NCBI RefSeq assembly: GCF_018603905.1
Contig: NZ_JAHFZZ010000003.1
Coordinates: 496,001-560,000 of the forward strand
Reading direction: 5' to 3'
Length of the DNA: 64,000 bases
Origin: Nonomuraea sp. NEAU-A123
Lineage (GTDB): Bacteria; Actinomycetota; Actinomycetes; Streptosporangiales; Streptosporangiaceae
The position numbers were made by a program, and so were the translations under genes. The notes beneath the pieces were generated by a model. It saw only the letters and a list, made by a program, of their open reading frames with translations. It was not told where the DNA came from and did not search any database. Shown piece by piece: positions 60,619-64,000 of this stretch; the first letter of the stretch is position 1, and each line of letters starts with the position of its first letter.

Positions 60619-61885
60619 TGCGTCTCCTCATCCACCGGGCCGATTCCGGTCACTCCAGGAGAGGTTACCGTCGTCAACGCAACGGGGTGCCCGCTCGCCA
60701 CGCGCGGTTCCTCCGGATTTACACCGCCACAAGCTCACGCGTACACATCCGACCAGGCATGCCCTCTGCAGGCCTACCCAATGAGTGTGACCGCGAAGAC
60801 GACTGTTCAAAAGGATCCCGGCAGGATCCCGGCCTTGGAGTGATGGGTGGTCGGGGCGGGGGAATCGGTGCGTGTGTGCTCGCGGGTGCTGTACTCCATG
60901 AATGCGCCGTGCGCTCCCTGGGCGTGTCGGAGCCTTGCCACTAGCGTGGTGAGGCGCCCCACGAGTGTGCGTACGCCACGAGTGTGCCGGACCGCTCCCC
61001 CGCTGTGGCCACACGCTCGACGCGCGTGCAGTGCGTGCCCCAGGGCGTCGCGAGCACCTCGAGGCCAAGGGCGTGTGCTTCGCAAACGCGCTGCAGGCAT
61101 CCTGGGGGTCGGCGGCGGCGTGGACGCGGCCTGGGCACAGCCGGGACACCTGGGTCTTAAAGACACCGAATTGTCATGGTGATCGAAGTGCCGTGAGTGA
61201 CCGAGGCGCCGTGGGTAAGCGAAGCGCCGTGGGTAAGCGAAGCGCCGTGGCTGGCCGAGGCGCCGTGGGTAAGCGAAGTTCCCTGAGTAAACGAGGATCA
61301 AGCGATCTTGGGGACGTGGGCGGCGAGGAGTGATGAGGGCAGAGGCATTCGAGGATGCCCAGCAACCGCCGATGGCGACATGCCAGCGGTTACACGCCAA
61401 TGGCACACGCCGGTAGGACTGCCAGCCGGACCGCCGGTAGAAGCGGTCCGTGGTCCGTCCGCGGAAGACGGTCCGTACGCCGTCCTACGGTAGACGGTCG
61501 GAAGCCGTTTCGTGGAAGGCGATCCGGCAGCCGTTCGTGGGAGGTGCTCCATGGAACTCGAGCCGTGGGTCGTCCGTGCGGCAGTCTGAGGGCGTCAGCG
61601 GAGGGGAAGCAGTCAGTCTGTGGGTCGTCTTTAGTGCAAGCTGTGCGGGCGGGGTCCGGGGCTGTCTTGAGAAGGCGAGCCGGGGGGCAATTTGTGACGG
61701 CCGTCCGGGGAGTGAGAGCCATCCGTGAGCGTCCGTACGCGGAAACCGTCCACACGCGGAAGCCGTCCGTGGGACCCCGCCAGTCGGAAACAAGCTGTGG
61801 ACATGGTCCGTGGAGCCGACTGCCGCACCCTGCCGTACGAGGTTCGTGCGGCCGTAAAAGATCAGCCGTACGGCACGGCGGAAGG
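60619..61885. other. 1.27 kb non-coding spacer between parA and parB with tandem repeats
   Basis: No frame shows family-like content. It holds six tandem 18-bp units at 61185-61292 and looser GGAAG(C)CGTCCGTGG-like repeats at about 61,430-61,780. A near DnaA box TGTGGACAT lies near 61,795. In most actinobacteria parA and parB are neighbours in one operon; here parB must have its own promoter in this block, or depend on a very long read-through. Confidence 0.65.
61185..61292. repeat. Six tandem 18-bp repeats between parA and parB
   Basis: Consensus unit GAAGCGCCGTGGGTAAGC. Units start at 61185, 61203, 61221, 61239, 61257 and 61275; units 2 and 5 are identical, and the outer units are most diverged. 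A degenerate unit precedes at 61168. The length is a multiple of three, yet no gene uses the frame. It has no similarity to parS. Confidence 0.88.
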
Positions 61886-62953
61886 TCAGGCGTTGGCGCG
61901 GTGGGCTATTTCTCGGGCGGCGTCCATGTAGGCCATCGCGCCGCTGGAGCCGGGGTCGTACGTCATGACCGACTGACCGTAGCTGGGGGCCTCCGAGAGA
62001 CGGACGCTGCGTGGGATGACCGTGCTGAGGACGGTTTCGCCGAAGTGGGCGCGGACCTCGTCGGCAACCTGGGACGCAAGCCGGGTGCGGCCGTCGTACA
62101 TGGTGAGGACGATCGTCGACAGGCTGAGCGTGGGGTTCAGGTGCGCCTTGATGAGGTCGACGTTCCGGAGGAGCTGGCCCAGGCCCTCCAGCGCGTAGTA
62201 CTCGCACTGGATGGGGATCATGACCTCTTCGGCGGCCACCAGGGCGTTGACGGTCAGGAGGCCGAGCGACGGCGGGCAGTCGATGATGATGTAGTCGAGC
62301 TCGATCGCCTCGAAGGCCGCCAGTGCGCGCCGGAGGCGGGCTTCACGGGCGACGAGTGAGACGAGCTCGATCTCGGCGCCGGCGAGGTCGATGGTGGCGG
62401 GCGCGCAGTAGAGGCCCGGCATGTCCGGCACTTCCTTGACGATGTCGGCCATCGGCAGGTCGTCGACGAGCACCTGATAGACGTCCGGAACATCGCCACG
62501 GTGCTCGGTGGCCAGCGCCGTCGAGGCGTTGCCCTGGGGGTCGAGGTCGACGACGAGGACGCGCTGGCCGTGCATGGAGAGCGCGGCGGCAATGTTGACC
62601 GAGGTTGTGGTCTTGCCGACGCCGCCCTTCTGGTTTGCCACCGCGATCACCCGGCACTTGGGCGGCCTGGGCCAGGCACCGTCGCCTCCCCCGGGCGCTT
62701 CGCCTGACTTGGCGGCGGCCGTTTGGGTGGCAGATGTTTCACGTGAAACCACTGAGCTGAGCGCCTCTCGTACCAACGGCGAATCACCGGGGTTTAGGGG
62801 GGTCTGGGTCACGTTGGCCATCCTTTCAACCAGTGGCAGGCCGGTGCCAGGAATTGGCTGTCGCGACACGCCCATTTCGGGCCAGCCAACCCCGCTGGGA
62901 CTCTCGGACAGAGGGCTGTCCGGCCAGCCAAGACCGCTTGATGCGATTGGCAT
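61886..62953 (-). CDS. parA: Chromosome-partitioning ATPase ParA
   Basis: 355 aa from the ATG at 62953, eight bases after AAAGGAGG; a GTG at 62962 overlapping the rsmG stop lies inside that ribosome site. A disordered extension of about 95 residues precedes the ATPase. The deviant Walker A is VANQKGGVGKTTTSVNIAAA, followed by VLVVDLDPQGNASTALA and YIIIDCPPSLGLLTVNALVA. ParA forms ATP-dependent gradients on the nucleoid that pull ParB-parS complexes. The extension's VSRET residues are encoded by a parS site. Confidence 0.96.
   Translation of the reverse strand: MPIASSGLGWPDSPLSESPSGVGWPEMGVSRQPIPGTGLPLVERMANVTQTPLNPGDSPLVREALSSVVSRETSATQTAAAKSGEAPGGGDGAWPRPPKCRVIAVANQKGGVGKTTTSVNIAAALSMHGQRVLVVDLDPQGNASTALATEHRGDVPDVYQVLVDDLPMADIVKEVPDMPGLYCAPATIDLAGAEIELVSLVAREARLRRALAAFEAIELDYIIIDCPPSLGLLTVNALVAAEEVMIPIQCEYYALEGLGQLLRNVDLIKAHLNPTLSLSTIVLTMYDGRTRLASQVADEVRAHFGETVLSTVIPRSVRLSEAPSYGQSVMTYDPGSSGAMAYMDAAREIAHRANA
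62735..62750. promoter_or_regulatory. parS site 5, inside the parA coding sequence
   Basis: TGTTTCACGTGAAACC, perfect 14-bp core. In the parA frame it encodes VSRET in the disordered N-terminal extension. Confidence 0.95.
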
Positions 62954-62958
62954 GACCG

Positions 62959-63660
62959 TCACCTCCTTTGTCGCCGCCTACCGGACTCCGGCGCACGACC
63001 CGCTACCACCCGAACCAATGTTGCAGGCGGCTCGACCTTACCGCGCCCGACGGTCACAAGCTCGGCTGTCCTCGCCCCACAGGCCCGCAATTGGGGCTCC
63101 GCCTCGGCAAGTTCTTCCGCGGCGCGCTCCCCCTTCATGGCAATCAACTCGCCGCCTTCGCGAAGGAGTGGCATGGCCCACTTCAGCAGCCGGTCAAGGG
63201 GTGCGACCGCACGGGCGCTGGCGACGTCGAACTCACGTTTGCCTGCCAGTTCTTCCGCCCGACCGCGCAACACCTCGACGTTGTCCAGTTTGAGTGCTTT
63301 GACGCACTCCTCCAGGAAGACGGTACGGCGAAGCAGCGGCTCCAGCAGGGTCACCGTGATGTCCGGCCGGACGATCGCCAGCACGAGGCCCGGCAAGCCG
63401 GCGCCCGAGCCGATGTCGACCAGCCGCACCTCCGGCGGGACGGCCTCGGCGACGACGGCGCAGTTGAGCAGGTGGCGATCCCAGATCCGTGAGACCTCGC
63501 GCGGGCCCAGCAGCCCGCGTACCACCCCGGGGCCGGCCAGGAGCTCGGCGAACGCCTCTGCGCGGTCCCAGGCATCGCCCGTGAAGACCTCTCGCGCCAC
63601 AGCGGGCGGAGACGGCAGCTCACGCGCTTCGTCGGGCGGAGGCGGCAGCTCATCGGTCAC
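62959..63660 (-). CDS. rsmG: 16S rRNA (guanine527-N7)-methyltransferase RsmG
   Basis: 233 aa from the GTG at 63660. SAM-binding motif VRLVDIGSGAGLPGLVLAIV, then VTLLEPLLRRTVFLEECVKA and VASARAVAPLDRLLKWAMPL. The N-terminus is a short proline/glutamate-rich extension, and the end is basic (APESGRRRQRR). It methylates G527 of 16S rRNA; loss gives low-level streptomycin resistance. The order jag-rsmG-parA-parB is the standard actinobacterial origin cluster. Confidence 0.96.
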   Translation of the reverse strand: MTDELPPPPDEARELPSPPAVAREVFTGDAWDRAEAFAELLAGPGVVRGLLGPREVSRIWDRHLLNCAVVAEAVPPEVRLVDIGSGAGLPGLVLAIVRPDITVTLLEPLLRRTVFLEECVKALKLDNVEVLRGRAEELAGKREFDVASARAVAPLDRLLKWAMPLLREGGELIAMKGERAAEELAEAEPQLRACGARTAELVTVGRGKVEPPATLVRVVAGRAPESGRRRQRR

Positions 63661-63958
63661 TGGTTGGTGGCCCTTCCTTGGGGGTTATGGGCGGGTGGCG
63701 CGCCGGGCGGTGGTCTCTACCCAAGGCTAGGCGTGCGATCACTTTGGAAGACTAGCGGGGCGGCCTGAATGAGGTCCGCGCGCCACACTCTGCACCTCGA
63801 GTTCCACCTTGTACGGGGATGCCCCACTCATCAGCTCAGACGCCCCCCATCCGGTGGGAGCGCTCCAAAAGACAGAAGCCCCGCACACGGACCGGCCGCC
63901 ATCCCCCGAGTGCGGGGACGGCGGCCGGTCGGCGTGCGTGCGTGCGAAGGGCGGCGGG
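63661..63958. other. 298-bp spacer between jag and rsmG
   Basis: No gene seen. It holds the rsmG promoter region and, near jag, the pair of overlapping hairpins at 63879-63929. Confidence 0.6.
63879..63929 (-). terminator. Two mutually exclusive hairpins downstream of jag
   Basis: CCCCGCAC (63879-63886) can pair with GTGCGGGG (63910-63917), and ACCGGCCGCC (63891-63900) with GGCGGCCGGT (63920-63929). The two pairings cross, so they either exclude each other or form a pseudoknot. On the minus strand the outer end is followed by CTTCTGTCTTTT, a T-rich tail, so the simplest reading is a terminator of the jag-side operon. Confidence 0.6.
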
Positions 63959-64000
63959 TCAGGCCGGAAGTACCACCACGTACCGGTGCGGTTCCTCCCC
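63959..64000 (-). CDS. jag: C-terminal end of Jag/KhpB-type RNA-binding protein, runs off the window
   Basis: The last 13 codons and stop of a minus-strand gene: GEEPHRYVVVLPA. The GEEPxRxVVV ending is that of the R3H domain of Jag/KhpB, which normally sits between yidC and rsmG. Too short for a firm call on its own; the gene order supports it. Confidence 0.6.
   Translation of the reverse strand, partial: GEEPHRYVVVLPA

Noticed and set aside
59001..60843. Arg/Gly-rich ORFs of 194 and 581 aa across the parS block and parB
   Set aside because: Composition artefacts; one is antisense to parB and both run through repeats.
61185..61292. CRISPR array
   Set aside because: Units are contiguous 18-bp tandem repeats with no unique spacers.
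1..64000. tRNA or rRNA genes
   Set aside because: I found no cloverleaf-like stretches or rRNA-like sequence on reading the intergenic spaces, although this was by eye only.

Overview
The window is high-GC actinobacterial chromosome close to the replication origin. Gene content and order (rpsF-ssb-rpsR-rplI, dnaB with an intein, ponA-type PBP beside GT87 and PIG-V-like proteins, PadR-ino1, cca, murJ, sigM and its anti-sigma factor, trxB-trxA, parB, parA, rsmG) match the oriC flanks of Mycobacterium and Streptomyces. The many regulators and the style of the accessory genes fit a Streptosporangiaceae-type organism such as Nonomuraea; that placement is inference. Five ParB-binding parS palindromes and the rsmG/jag end indicate that oriC lies just beyond the right edge.

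Layout. 1-13.6 kb is accessory or regulatory: the start of a dnaN gene, a NarL-type two-component system divergent from a two-gene ABC exporter, an SMP-30 protein, Lrp and SoxR regulators, a phosphodiesterase, a stress protein, a sigma/anti-sigma pair, a membrane protein with a YtrA regulator, two secreted hydrolases, and the wreck of an OmpR-type two-component system. 13,591-21,459 is a complete Tn7-like transposon (tnsA, tnsB, tnsC, tniQ, one unknown cargo gene). It is bounded by TGTAGG/CCTACA ends and an exact 5-bp duplication (TTCGG), and it sits 11 bp beyond the dnaB stop codon. 21.5-31 kb holds dnaB with a class 3-type mini-intein, a DnaA-box-like cluster, MATE and APC transporters, an amino-acid ABC importer and the rpsF operon. 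31-40 kb holds nfo, envelope enzymes (PBP, GT87, PIG-V-like), DUF5318, PadR and ino1. 40-55.9 kb holds idi, an MFS carrier, cca, and the murJ-pseudokinase-sigM-anti-sigma-trxB-trxA block, then a GNAT protein, an aminotransferase and a D-Ala-D-Ala ligase-like gene. 55.9-64 kb holds a threonine aldolase, parB, parA, rsmG and the tail of jag, with about 4 kb of repeat-rich non-coding DNA carrying parS sites between them.

How the genes fit together. The right two-thirds is the conserved replication, segregation and envelope neighbourhood. The most novel item is the Tn7-like element, whose TniQ/TnsD-type protein appears to use the 3' end of the replicative helicase gene as its attachment site. Its tnsB reads in two frames in this sequence, so the copy may be inactive, or the break may be a sequence error.
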